A stretch of DNA of 64,000 nucleotides from Acidovorax sp. Leaf78 (GTDB lineage: Bacteria; Pseudomonadota; Gammaproteobacteria; Burkholderiales; Burkholderiaceae_C), in the NCBI RefSeq assembly GCF_001422735.1, contig NZ_LMLZ01000022.1, positions 62,001 to 126,000 of the forward strand, written 5' to 3'. The position numbers and the translations under genes were made by a program. Positions within the stretch are counted from its first letter, which is position 1. Every line of letters starts with the position of its first letter. A model generated the notes under the pieces. It saw nothing but the letters and a program-made list of their open reading frames with translations. It made no database searches and was not told where the DNA came from. Below are positions 1 through 7,945 of this stretch, piece after piece.

Positions 1-100
1 CGATCTCGCCCATGCGTTCGCGCACGCCCACGCGGTCCTGCAGGGCCTGCTCGCCCGCGTGGAAGGCCGGGGCTTCAGGGGGCCGCAGGCCGGCGCTCAT
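1..100 (-). CDS. Partial gene: N-terminus of a probable pyridoxamine 5'-phosphate oxidase-family (FMN split-barrel) protein
   Basis: Only the first 33 codons lie in the window; the gene runs off the left edge. The ATG (complement of 98-100) overlaps the TGA stop of the upstream GST gene in an ATGA junction, so the two are almost certainly co-transcribed and translationally coupled. The visible peptide contains FHAGEQALQDRVGVRERMG, which resembles the start of PNPOx-like proteins often found next to glutathione transferases in Comamonadaceae. That identification rests on recall of the family's N-terminus; no catalytic or FMN-binding part is visible. Confidence 0.5.
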   Translation of the reverse strand, partial: MSAGLRPPEAPAFHAGEQALQDRVGVRERMGEI

Positions 101-741
101 GCGGGTACCGCTGCAGCGGCCTTGGGCAGGCGGTCGGCCAGCGGCACGTAGCCCCGCAGGGCCTCCATGCGCGCCACCCAGGCGGCCACACGCGGATGGG
201 CGGCCAGCGGCAGTCCACCGACGGGTGCCTGCGAGATATAGCTCACCATGGCGATGTCGGCCAGGGTGGGCGCGTCGCCGTCCAGCAGCCAGGTGCGGCC
301 TTGCAGCTCGCCCTCCATGAAGGCCAGCAGCCGCTGGCCGATGGCCTGGGAGGCTGCGTTCAAGGGCTTGCCTGTGATGGCGGCAAAGCGCGGCACGGCC
401 ACGCCCGGTGCCAGCAGCCCGGCGGCCAGGCTGAACCAGCGCTGCAGGCGCGCCTGGCCCACCGGGTCCTGCGGCATCCAGGCGCTGCCGGGGGCGTAGC
501 GCTGCACCAGGTAGACCAGGATGGCGGTGCTGTCGCTCAGCACCACGCTGCCATCCACGATGACGGGCACCTGGCCCAGGGCGTTCAGGGCCAGGTGCTC
601 TGCGCGCTGGTGCTCGCCCTGCAGCAGGTTCACCTCGGCCAGCTGGTAGGGCAGGCCCAGCAGGGACAGCATCAGTTCGACGCGGTGGCAGTGGCCGGAC
701 ACGGCCATGCGGTACAGCGTGATGGGTGGGGTGGGGGCCAT
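97..741 (-). CDS. Glutathione S-transferase family protein
   Basis: 214 residues, the usual length of a cytosolic GST. Residues 7-83 form the thioredoxin-like domain: the start VSGHCHRVELML carries the candidate catalytic Ser/Cys near residues 15-18, GQVPV holds the cis-proline (P59), and SDS at 69-71 is the gamma-glutamyl binding turn. The rest is the all-alpha C-terminal domain with the N-capping stretch TLADIAM. Expected to conjugate or reduce small electrophiles with glutathione in the cytoplasm; the substrate is unknown. It is the first gene of an operon with the partial oxidase downstream (4-base overlap) and is transcribed away from a LysR gene, a plausible regulator. Confidence 0.9.
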   Translation of the reverse strand: MAPTPPITLYRMAVSGHCHRVELMLSLLGLPYQLAEVNLLQGEHQRAEHLALNALGQVPVIVDGSVVLSDSTAILVYLVQRYAPGSAWMPQDPVGQARLQRWFSLAAGLLAPGVAVPRFAAITGKPLNAASQAIGQRLLAFMEGELQGRTWLLDGDAPTLADIAMVSYISQAPVGGLPLAAHPRVAAWVARMEALRGYVPLADRLPKAAAAVPA

Positions 742-849
742 GGTGTCGTGTCCTTGGTGTCAGAAGTTGTGCAGGACTCGACCTTATCTATTGCGCACTA
801 CGGTGTGAATAGCGATAGTGCGACTTTCAAAATTGCAAAAATCGAAACA

Positions 850-1788
850 ATGGACCACTTGGAAACCCTGCGCTGCTTTGTAGCGGTGGCCGATGCGGGC
901 GGCTTTGCGGTGGCGGGGCGGCGGCTGGGCTGCTCGGCGGCGGCAGTCACGCGCGCCATCGCGGCGCTGGAGGCGCGCCTGTCGGTGCTGCTGTTTCAGC
1001 GCAGCACGCGCGTGGTGCGGTTGACCGAGGCGGGCGAGCGCTTTCTGGCCGACTGCCGCCCGCTGCTGAGCGACCTGCACGAGGCCGAGCAGGCCGCGCG
1101 CGGCGCGCAGGCCGAGGCACAGGGGCTGCTGTCCATCACTGCGCCGCAGATGTTCGGCATTCAGCATGTGGCGCCCATCGTGCTCGACTTCCTGCAGGCG
1201 CATCCCCGGGTGCAGGCGCGCACGCTGTTCGTCAACCGCGTGGTGCATCTGCTGGAGGAGGACATGGACGTGGCCGTGCGCATCGCGCACCTGCACGACT
1301 CGGGCCTGACCGCGCTGCAGGTGGGCGCGCTGCGCCGCATGGTGGTCGCGTCGCCCGGCTACCTGGCGCGCCACGGCGAACCGCGCCACCCGCACGAGTT
1401 GGGCCAGCACCGCGCGATAGCGTTCTCGTTCGACGCGCGGGCCCCCTCGCCCTGGCGGTTTCGCGATGGCACCACGGGCACACCGCAGCAGGCCTGGATC
1501 AGCAACAGCAACGAGGTGGACATCGCCGCGGCCGAGGCGGGCCTGGGGCTCACCCGCTGCCTGGCCTACCAGGCCGCCGCCAGCCTGCGCGCAGGGCGCC
1601 TGCGCATCGTTCTGGCCGAGCATGAGCCCGACCCGGTGCCCGTGCACATCGTCTACCCCGCGGGGCGGCGCGCACCGGCCAAGGTGCGGGCCTTTGTGGA
1701 GTTCGCACGGCACCGCCTGGCCGCCGAGCCGGTGCTGCAGGGCCGCGGCTTGGCACGGCGCAGCAGCACCAGAAGCAGCAAGCGGTGA
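850..1788 (+). CDS. LysR family transcriptional regulator
   Basis: 312 residues from the ATG at 850. The open frame continues far upstream, but MDHLETLRCFVAVADAGG is the standard LysR N-terminus, and the upstream part overlaps the opposite GST gene and is not real. Residues 1-60 are the winged helix-turn-helix (AGRRLGCSAAAVTRAIAALE), followed by the periplasmic-binding-protein-like effector domain. The gene is divergent from the GST operon across about 108 bp, the classic arrangement for a LysR protein controlling its neighbour. The effector is unknown. Confidence 0.9.
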   Translation: MDHLETLRCFVAVADAGGFAVAGRRLGCSAAAVTRAIAALEARLSVLLFQRSTRVVRLTEAGERFLADCRPLLSDLHEAEQAARGAQAEAQGLLSITAPQMFGIQHVAPIVLDFLQAHPRVQARTLFVNRVVHLLEEDMDVAVRIAHLHDSGLTALQVGALRRMVVASPGYLARHGEPRHPHELGQHRAIAFSFDARAPSPWRFRDGTTGTPQQAWISNSNEVDIAAAEAGLGLTRCLAYQAAASLRAGRLRIVLAEHEPDPVPVHIVYPAGRRAPAKVRAFVEFARHRLAAEPVLQGRGLARRSSTRSSKR

Positions 1789-1834
1789 GCACCGGCGGGT
1801 GCGCGGTGGACCACGCAGTTCAAGGCCATTTCAT

Positions 1835-1881
1835 GGCCTTGCGCTCGCTGCCATTGCGCAAGCAGCTATCTAATCAATAGC
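1835..1881 (+). repeat. Dispersed intergenic repeat, copy 1
   Basis: Member of a family seen nine times in the window. The shared core is an AGCGCT/AAGCGC-like dyad followed by AGCTAT, a short AT-rich spacer and ATAGC. This copy is degenerate in its left half. It lies between the convergent LysR and MFS genes and runs into the last codons of the MFS gene, supplying its final residues and stop. Confidence 0.6.
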
Positions 1882-3162
1882 AACCGCACCATCGATCACC
1901 GGCGCGTGCCGCTGCGCCCACCAGAACATCGGCAATGCCACCAGCGCCGCCACCGACAGCGCGACGAAGGCCAGGCCGAAGTGCTGCCCGGCACCCACCA
2001 CCGAGTTGGCCAGCGTGGGGCTGAGCGCCGCGCCCACGCCCTGCAGCGTCATCACCAGGCCCAGCGCGGTGTTGAAGCGGCCGCTGCCCTGCGTGAAGCG
2101 CTGCACCATGAGCGGCGTGGCCACCCCCAGCGCGCCGGCGGCCAGGCCGTCCAGGATCTGCACCGGCACGTTGCCCCAGTCGGCGGCGATGAGGTAGGCC
2201 AGCGCGCCGCGCACCGGCAGCACCAGGATGGCGGCGTACACGAACCACGCCACGTCGAAGCGCTTGCTGCGCGACACCCAGAGCGCCACCGGGATCATCG
2301 TGACCTGGGCCACCACGATGGCGATACCGGTCCACAGCAGCGGCGACGAATCGGCCACGGTGGCGGCCAGCCGCTGGTTGAGCAGCGGCAGCATCGCGGC
2401 ATTGCCCAGGTGAAAGAACAGGCAGGTGATGCCGAACAGCAGCAGCGGCTTGTTGGACAGCAGTGCGCCCCAGCCGGTGCCGCGCTCGACATGCTCGCCC
2501 AGCGTCTCGGGCGACTCGCAGCCGCGCGCGGCCTGGTGGTCGATGTCCCCCGCGCGGATCGACAACACCGCCAGCACCGCGCCCACGGTCATCGCTGCCA
2601 TCACGGCCAGGATCCAGTGCGCGCCGAACCAGTGCGCCACCAGCCCCGCGCCGATGGCCGACACCATGTTGCCCGCGTGGCTCCAGGCCTCGTTGCGGCC
2701 CGTCTGGTGCTTGAAGCCCGAAGCCCGCGCCAGCCCCAGCGTGAGCGCGGCCATGGTGGCCGCCAGCAACGCCCCGGCCACGCCGGTCACCACCTGTGAT
2801 GCGATGAGCCACGTGCCCTGCAGCGTCGAAAACGCGAGCGCGCTGGCCGCCAGGATGGCGAGCGCCGCCACCACCGTGAGCAGGCGCTTGGCGCGCGAGC
2901 CGTCCACCCACGCGCCGGCCAGCGGCGTCATGGCCATGCCCGCCAGGCCGCCAGCGGTCATGGTGTAGCCGATGAGCTCCTGCTGCACCTGGCTCTTTTG
3001 CAGGTAGGTGGCCAGGAACGGCCCCAGGCCGTCGCGCACATCGGCCATGAAGAACGCCAGCAGCGCCAGCGCCATCAGCGAGCCCGGCACCGCTGCCGGG
3101 CCCGCGCCAGCGTTGCCGCCAGCGGGCAGACCGCCGGCAGTTACCGCGCCAGCATCAGCCAT
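1870..3162 (-). CDS. Major facilitator superfamily transporter
   Basis: 430 residues with about twelve hydrophobic segments beginning near residue 26 (SLMALALLAFFMADVRDGLG) and ending near residue 415. A charged central loop of about 40 residues (around 200-240) separates the two six-helix halves, as in MFS carriers. GSRAKRLL at the loop between helices 2 and 3 fits the family's basic signature region. The start codon lies inside the end of the upstream gene (8-base overlap), so the two are co-transcribed. Probably an inner-membrane exporter; the substrate cannot be read from the sequence. The last codons overlap a dispersed intergenic repeat. Confidence 0.85.
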   Translation of the reverse strand: MADAGAVTAGGLPAGGNAGAGPAAVPGSLMALALLAFFMADVRDGLGPFLATYLQKSQVQQELIGYTMTAGGLAGMAMTPLAGAWVDGSRAKRLLTVVAALAILAASALAFSTLQGTWLIASQVVTGVAGALLAATMAALTLGLARASGFKHQTGRNEAWSHAGNMVSAIGAGLVAHWFGAHWILAVMAAMTVGAVLAVLSIRAGDIDHQAARGCESPETLGEHVERGTGWGALLSNKPLLLFGITCLFFHLGNAAMLPLLNQRLAATVADSSPLLWTGIAIVVAQVTMIPVALWVSRSKRFDVAWFVYAAILVLPVRGALAYLIAADWGNVPVQILDGLAAGALGVATPLMVQRFTQGSGRFNTALGLVMTLQGVGAALSPTLANSVVGAGQHFGLAFVALSVAALVALPMFWWAQRHAPVIDGAVAID

Positions 3163-3703
3163 GGCCGGGCCCCACGGGCTTGCCGTTCACCGTGCGCGCC
3201 TGCACCACCTGGCCGCCGCCGTTGGCCAGAGGGCGCACATCGCCCTCGGCCTTGACCTTGTCGCCAACCTTCAGGCCCAGGTGCTTCAGGCCGTCGGGCT
3301 TGGTGTGGATGAAGTCGCCGGTGTCCAGCACCACCCCGTTGGGCTCGCCGTGCCTGGCGTAGTTCAGGCGCGCCACGGTGCCTGCCACGTGGCCGGGGTG
3401 GTGGTGCGGCGCGGCGGGCTTGCCGTCGACCGAGACCACGCGCTCCAGTTGGTAGACCTCGTGCTCGGCTTCACCCTTGGGCGAGGGCTCGGCGACGGTG
3501 CCTTCGATGACCACGGCCTGGCCGGGCTTCAGGCCCGCCAGTGCGGCATGGGCCGCGCTGTCGTGCGCGTCGCACACGAACTGGGCGGGGGCGCCTTCGC
3601 TGTCGATCAGCACACCTTCGATGGTGCCCTTGGGGCTGTAGATCAGGTGCTGGAACTGGCCTTCGACGGACCAGACGTCGATGTCATGGGGTTGGGCGGG
3701 CAT
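3155..3703 (-). CDS. Uncharacterised protein with two repeated OB-like modules
   Basis: 182 residues from the ATG at 3703, after a purine-poor leader. No signal peptide, so probably cytoplasmic. It contains two copies of a small beta module. The first is around KGTIEGVLIDSEGAPAQFV, followed by LKPGQAVVIEGTV; the second is around GEPNGVVLDTGDFIHTKP, followed by LKVGDKVKAEGDV. The pattern 'G-x-(N/D)-G-hhhD-G-x-hh..P' followed by 'L..GD.V.h.G' is what one expects of an OB-like barrel. The same module recurs in the secreted protein at 3822-4820. It overlaps the MFS gene by 8 bases. The function is not known; a role as a small nucleic-acid or ligand-binding barrel is only a structural guess. Confidence 0.75.
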   Translation of the reverse strand: MPAQPHDIDVWSVEGQFQHLIYSPKGTIEGVLIDSEGAPAQFVCDAHDSAAHAALAGLKPGQAVVIEGTVAEPSPKGEAEHEVYQLERVVSVDGKPAAPHHHPGHVAGTVARLNYARHGEPNGVVLDTGDFIHTKPDGLKHLGLKVGDKVKAEGDVRPLANGGGQVVQARTVNGKPVGPGHG

Positions 3704-3821
3704 GGGAATCCTTGTGTGAAGTGAACGAAAAACGGGAAAGAAAAATGCAAGAGAAAAAGGACTGACAACGCTGCAGGGACCCGTCAGGCGGCGGCTGCGA
3801 CACCGCCGGCCTGACGACAGG

Positions 3822-4820
3822 TCACGACGCGGGCTGCGGGGCTGGCACAGGTGGTACTGGCGGCGCCATGGGCGCTCCCGGCCCGGCTGCCGGCGGGACA
3901 CCGGCAGGACCTGCAGGTCCGGCGCCTGGCTCGCGGGGGCCCTTGGGGCCGGCAGGACCGCGTGCTCCGGGGCCACCCTTGGGACCGGCGCCTGCAGGTC
4001 TCGCAGGACCGGCCTGGGGCGGCTGGGCTCCACGCGAGCCGGGCAGCGGTGGCTCTACGCCAGGGCCTGCAAACAGTTCACGGGCCGTGTCGGCAGCAGG
4101 GCCCATCGCCGTGGCCTCCAGCGCACTGCCATGCGGCCCGCGAGAGCCCCATCCGCGTGCGAACAGGGTGCTGCCCGGCTGCAATGACGCAGCCATGGCC
4201 GTGCCCACATGCGGCGGAAAGCGCACGATGGTGCCGCTGTCCATCAGCACGCCGTTCGCCTCGCCGCCGGGGGCGTACAGCACCTGGGCCACGCGGCCGC
4301 TGGCGCTCATCGCTGCCAGCGCAGCGGGGTCGGGCCGCGGCGCAGGGGCGCTGCCCAGGGCGGGTGGCGTGTCTTCGACCGTGCGGCCACCGACGGTCAG
4401 CCGCACGGCGCGCAGCACCGGCGCATTGGGTGCGCGCCAGCCGCTGACCTGCACCGTGTCGCCGGGCCGTGCGGCCTGCAGCAAGGCTGGCGAGAGGTGG
4501 GGTGGCAACTGCACCTGCGTGCCGTCGGTCAGCAGCAGGCCGTCCACGTCGCCGCCGGGGTTGACCAGCCATCGCTTGAGCTGGCCGGAGATGACGGGCG
4601 CCGTGCCTTGCTGCGCCGCATCGGGCGGCGGCGGCGGCGGCAGCGGCCGCGCGGGGCGTGCGCCGGGCGGTGGCAGGGCACCGGGTGCGCCTGCGAGACC
4701 GGGGACCGCTGCGCCGGCTGGTGGCGGCGCGAGAGGCGGTGGTGGGGGCTGCTGGGCCCAGGCAGCACCTGCCAGGCACAGGCCTGCGCACAGGGCAAGG
4801 GGACGAAGGGAATGTCGCAT
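3822..4820 (-). CDS. Secreted proline-rich protein with OB-like modules and a collagen-like C-terminal tail
   Basis: 332 residues. A clear Sec signal peptide ends at AWAQQ (cleavage near residue 22). Residues 23-70 are a proline/alanine-rich linker with runs of P. Residues 73-245 hold two modules related to those of the preceding entry (GGDVDGLLLTDGTQVQLPPH and GEANGVLMDSGTIVRFPPHV, each followed by 'hxPGDTVxVxGW'). Residues about 255-332 are a Gly/Pro-rich tail with many G-x-y triplets such as GPKGGPGARGPAG, resembling collagen but irregular. Periplasmic or surface location is predicted. It lies 119 bp upstream of the 3155-3703 gene on the same strand. Function unknown. Confidence 0.75.
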   Translation of the reverse strand: MRHSLRPLALCAGLCLAGAAWAQQPPPPPLAPPPAGAAVPGLAGAPGALPPPGARPARPLPPPPPPDAAQQGTAPVISGQLKRWLVNPGGDVDGLLLTDGTQVQLPPHLSPALLQAARPGDTVQVSGWRAPNAPVLRAVRLTVGGRTVEDTPPALGSAPAPRPDPAALAAMSASGRVAQVLYAPGGEANGVLMDSGTIVRFPPHVGTAMAASLQPGSTLFARGWGSRGPHGSALEATAMGPAADTARELFAGPGVEPPLPGSRGAQPPQAGPARPAGAGPKGGPGARGPAGPKGPREPGAGPAGPAGVPPAAGPGAPMAPPVPPVPAPQPAS

Positions 4821-5001
4821 GGATCAACTCCAGTGGGTGGGAATGCCCTGGCTGTACTCACATTGCGTGCCAGGCACGATTCCCTTTCAAATCAACCACT
4901 TGCATCGTTGCACCGCCGGCTGGCTGCATGCGCGGGGGACACCCTGGCGTCCGCTTTGCGGACAGGTGGCACAGGCCATCCCCCCCATTGCCGCCCCCGC
5001 A

Positions 5002-6174
5002 TCACCCCATCCGCAGCCACAGCGCCGACAGCGCACACACGATGAGGAAGGGAATGCTGATCTTGTGGAACTCGCGCAGGCCGTGGGGCAGGCGCGCCAG
5101 CCGCAGCGCGATCAGGTTGGCCAGCGACCCCAGCACACAGCCGAAGCCGCCCACGCTCACCCCGGCGGCGAGCGCGGGCAGGTCGCGCACCGGGCCGTCG
5201 AGCAGGATGGCCGCAGGCACGTTGCTGATGAACTGCGAGGCGACGATGGCCGCCAGGTACGCGCGCCAGCCCTCGGCAATGGGCGCGTGCTGCAGCAGGT
5301 GGGCCACCGCGGGCAGCTCGGCCAGCTGGCGCAGGTCCACGAACATGAGCGCGATGATGGCCAGGAGCGCCCAGTCCACCCCCTTGAGCACGCGCGGGTA
5401 GAACACCAGGAATGCGCCGAACACCAGCGCCAAACCGGCCACCAGCCAGTGCCGCTCCAGCGCCACCACGAAGGCGACGAAGAGCACGCCGGCCAGCGTC
5501 AACAGCCGGGGCTGCACGGCCGGGGCCTCGGTCGCAGGGCGCAGCGTGATCGCGGTGCGCGGCACCAGCACCCACACCGCCACGAAGAGCCAGAACAGCA
5601 TGATCGCCACCGTGGGCGCCATCATCCCCATGAAGCCGACAAAGCTCTCGCCCGAGCGGTGCCAGAGGTACAGGTTCTGCGGATTGCCGATGGGCGTGAG
5701 CGCAGAGCCCGCATTCACCGCCAGTGCCTGCAGCACCACCAGCCGCGCGAGCGACAGGTCGGCCTGGGTGGCGAGCACGCGGGTCAGCGGCACCAGCAAA
5801 AACAGGCTCACGTCGTTGGTGACCAGCGCCGACAGCACCGCGGCACCTGCCGTGAGCAGCATCGCCAGGCTGCGCAGATCCGTCACGCGGCCCAGCAGCC
5901 GCTGGGCGGTGGCCTGCAGCATGCCGCTTTTCTCCACGCCCTGGGTGATGGCCAAAAGACCCGCCAGCGCGCCCACGGTCTGCCAGTCCACCAGCCGCAG
6001 GTAGTCCATGGGTGCGCGGGGCCGCAGCACGGCGAAGAGGACGGCCACGGCCACCAGCACCCACAGCAGGCCGTTGCCGCCGCCGGGCGCCTCATCGGCT
6101 GCAGAGGACGCGCTGTGGGAAGGCGCAGTGGATGTGGCAGGTGCGTTTGCGCGGGCGGGAGAGGAGTCGGTCAT
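5002..6174 (-). CDS. SLC13/ArsB-like anion transporter (ion transporter superfamily)
   Basis: 390 residues with about ten to eleven hydrophobic helices after a polar Ser/Ala-rich N-terminus of 30 residues. Two family hallmarks are visible. VTNDVSLFLLVP near residue 115 and NAGSALTPIGNPQNL near residue 155 correspond to the paired substrate-binding loops (S/T-N-x and N-x-x-S-x-x-x-P-x-G-N-P) of the ArsB/CitM/DASS group. Expected to move an oxyanion or a di- or tricarboxylate across the inner membrane. It lies downstream of a sigma-54 two-component system, which supports a regulated nutrient-uptake role rather than arsenite export; no ars genes are nearby. The gap of 364 bp argues for its own promoter. 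Confidence 0.8.
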   Translation of the reverse strand: MTDSSPARANAPATSTAPSHSASSAADEAPGGGNGLLWVLVAVAVLFAVLRPRAPMDYLRLVDWQTVGALAGLLAITQGVEKSGMLQATAQRLLGRVTDLRSLAMLLTAGAAVLSALVTNDVSLFLLVPLTRVLATQADLSLARLVVLQALAVNAGSALTPIGNPQNLYLWHRSGESFVGFMGMMAPTVAIMLFWLFVAVWVLVPRTAITLRPATEAPAVQPRLLTLAGVLFVAFVVALERHWLVAGLALVFGAFLVFYPRVLKGVDWALLAIIALMFVDLRQLAELPAVAHLLQHAPIAEGWRAYLAAIVASQFISNVPAAILLDGPVRDLPALAAGVSVGGFGCVLGSLANLIALRLARLPHGLREFHKISIPFLIVCALSALWLRMG

Positions 6175-6538
6175 GGACGGGTGAAGGTAAGAAAACGAGG
6201 CGCGCGGAGCGATGAGAACGCGACAGCGACATCGAAAGCGGCAACGACGGCGGCGGACACAGAGGCAGGCATGGGCCGGTCACAGTGCCAGCCCAATGGC
6301 CAGTGCGTGCAGCGCGCAGGAAGTGGTGTGGCACTCAAGACCCGTGCCCGCTGCTCGACACTGCACGAACGCCGCCCCGTACAGGGCGGCCGGGCTGCCA
6401 GGCACGTTGGCGTGGATGCAATGCGGACAGGCGGTGTCCGCGGATGAGACACCTGGGCGCGTGACGGCGACAGCTTGTAGCCGCACTGGTGGCGCGCGCA
6501 GGCTGCCGGCCGCGCGCGCGGAGCGTTCATCGCCATCG
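6175..6538. other. Intergenic region between the transporter and the NtrC-type regulator
   Basis: No credible coding region. Because both flanking genes read leftward, the transporter promoter should lie here. On the minus strand one GG-N10-GC arrangement (TGGCAG about 6400, then a CCGC) has the two invariant dinucleotides of a sigma-54 promoter, but the match is poor and such pairs are common by chance in GC-rich DNA. I therefore do not call a promoter. Confidence 0.4.
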
Positions 6539-7945
6539 CTACTCCAGCCCGTACTGCGACAGCTTGCGGTACAGCAGCTGCCGGTGGATGCCCAGGCGCC
6601 GCGCGGCCTCGGCGCGGTTGCCTTGGGCACGCTGCAGGGCCTGCTCGATCAGCAGCCGCTCCAGCCGTTCCACCGCCACGGGCAGCTCGGTGTCGTACCA
6701 GTCGGCGGGCAATGCGCTGGCGGCGCCTTCCGCGCCCACAGCATGGGCATCGGTGGGCGCGGGGCCGTGTGCCAGGTCGCCCTGCACGTCCGCCGCGCTG
6801 ATCACCGGGTGGCGCACCAGCGCCTGGCAGCGCTCCATGCGGTTGCGCAGCTCGCGCACATTGCCGGGCCAGCGGTACTGCAGCAGCGCCTGCGCCGCGT
6901 CGGCAGACAGCGCCTTGGGCACGCCGTGGCCCGCTGCCAGCCGCAGGAAATGCTCGGCCAGCGGCACGATGTCGGCCAGGCGCTCGCGCAGCGGCGGCAC
7001 GCGGATCGACAGCACGTCGAGCCGGTAGTACAGGTCTTCGCGAAAGCGCCCCGCGCGCACCGCCGCGGCCAGGTCGTGGTGGGTGGCAGCCACCACGCGC
7101 ACGTCGACCTTCACCGTGCGGTGGCTGCCCAGCGGCGTCACCTCGCCCGCCTGCAGCACGCGCAGGATCTTGGCCTGCACCGGCAGCGCCATGTCGCCGA
7201 TCTCGTCGAGCAGCAGCACGCCGCCGTCGGCCGCACGAAAGCACCCGGGCCGGTCGCCTGTGGCGCCGGTGAAGGCGCCGCGCACGTGGCCGAACAGCTC
7301 GCTCTCCAGCAGCTCGGGCGGAATGGCCGCGCAGTTGATCGCGACGAAGGGCGCGTGGGCGCGGTCCGAATGCCGGTGCAGCGCCCGCGCCACCATGTCC
7401 TTGCCCGTGCCGGTCTCGCCCAGCACCAGCACCGGCACGTGGCTGGCCGCCGCCAGGCCGATGCGCTTGTGCACCTCGCGCATCGCCTGGCTGGGGCCGA
7501 CGAGGGTGTTCTCGTCATCGTTGCCATCGCGGCTGTCCTCCGCGCCGTGGGCGAGCTGCCGCGCCGTGTCGGGCGACGCCGTCTCCTGCCGCAGCGCGCG
7601 GGCCAGCACCTCGATCACCGCGTCGCGGCCGATGGGCTTGGCCAGGTGGTCGAAGGCGCCCAGGCGCATCGCGTCGATGGTGTTGGCGCCGCTGGCATAC
7701 GCCGTCAGCACGATGACCGGCGGCAGGCGGGGCAGCCGGGCCTGCAATGCGGCCAGGGTCTGCAGGCCGTCCATGCCCGGCATGCGGTGGTCCAGAAAGA
7801 CGGCGTCGTAGCGCTGGCGCGGCATGCCTTCGAGCGCTGCATCGCCGCTGGCGGCCTGGTCCACCGTGTGGCCCAGGCCCTCCAGCGTCTCGGCCAGGGT
7901 TTCGCGGAAGGCGTCGTCGTCGTCGACGATCAAGAGGCGTGCCAT
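6539..7945 (-). CDS. Sigma-54-dependent response regulator (NtrC/DctD class)
   Basis: 468 residues with complete three-domain architecture. Receiver domain 1-120: acidic pocket DDDD at 8-11, phospho-acceptor D52 and switch K103. AAA+ domain about 145-380: Walker A GETGTGKD at 176-183, the sigma-54 contact loop GAFTGA at 223-228, and Walker B LLLDEIG just after 243. Fis-type helix-turn-helix at the C-terminus (AARRLGIHRQLLYRKLSQYG). The gene overlaps the histidine kinase gene by 16 bases, so kinase and regulator form one operon. It should activate sigma-54 promoters when phosphorylated; the best local target is the downstream anion transporter. Confidence 0.95.
   Translation of the reverse strand: MARLLIVDDDDAFRETLAETLEGLGHTVDQAASGDAALEGMPRQRYDAVFLDHRMPGMDGLQTLAALQARLPRLPPVIVLTAYASGANTIDAMRLGAFDHLAKPIGRDAVIEVLARALRQETASPDTARQLAHGAEDSRDGNDDENTLVGPSQAMREVHKRIGLAAASHVPVLVLGETGTGKDMVARALHRHSDRAHAPFVAINCAAIPPELLESELFGHVRGAFTGATGDRPGCFRAADGGVLLLDEIGDMALPVQAKILRVLQAGEVTPLGSHRTVKVDVRVVAATHHDLAAAVRAGRFREDLYYRLDVLSIRVPPLRERLADIVPLAEHFLRLAAGHGVPKALSADAAQALLQYRWPGNVRELRNRMERCQALVRHPVISAADVQGDLAHGPAPTDAHAVGAEGAASALPADWYDTELPVAVERLERLLIEQALQRAQGNRAEAARRLGIHRQLLYRKLSQYGLE

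Noticed and set aside
3868-6447. 859-codon open frame on the plus strand opposite the collagen-like and transporter genes
   Set aside because: Low-complexity composition (His/Gln/Arg-rich), no family blocks, and it lies antisense to genes with clear signal peptide and membrane motifs. A GC-rich shadow.
6175-6538. Possible sigma-54 promoter (TGGCAG-N5-CCGC on the minus strand)
   Set aside because: Only the two invariant dinucleotides match; chance occurrence is high in GC-rich DNA.
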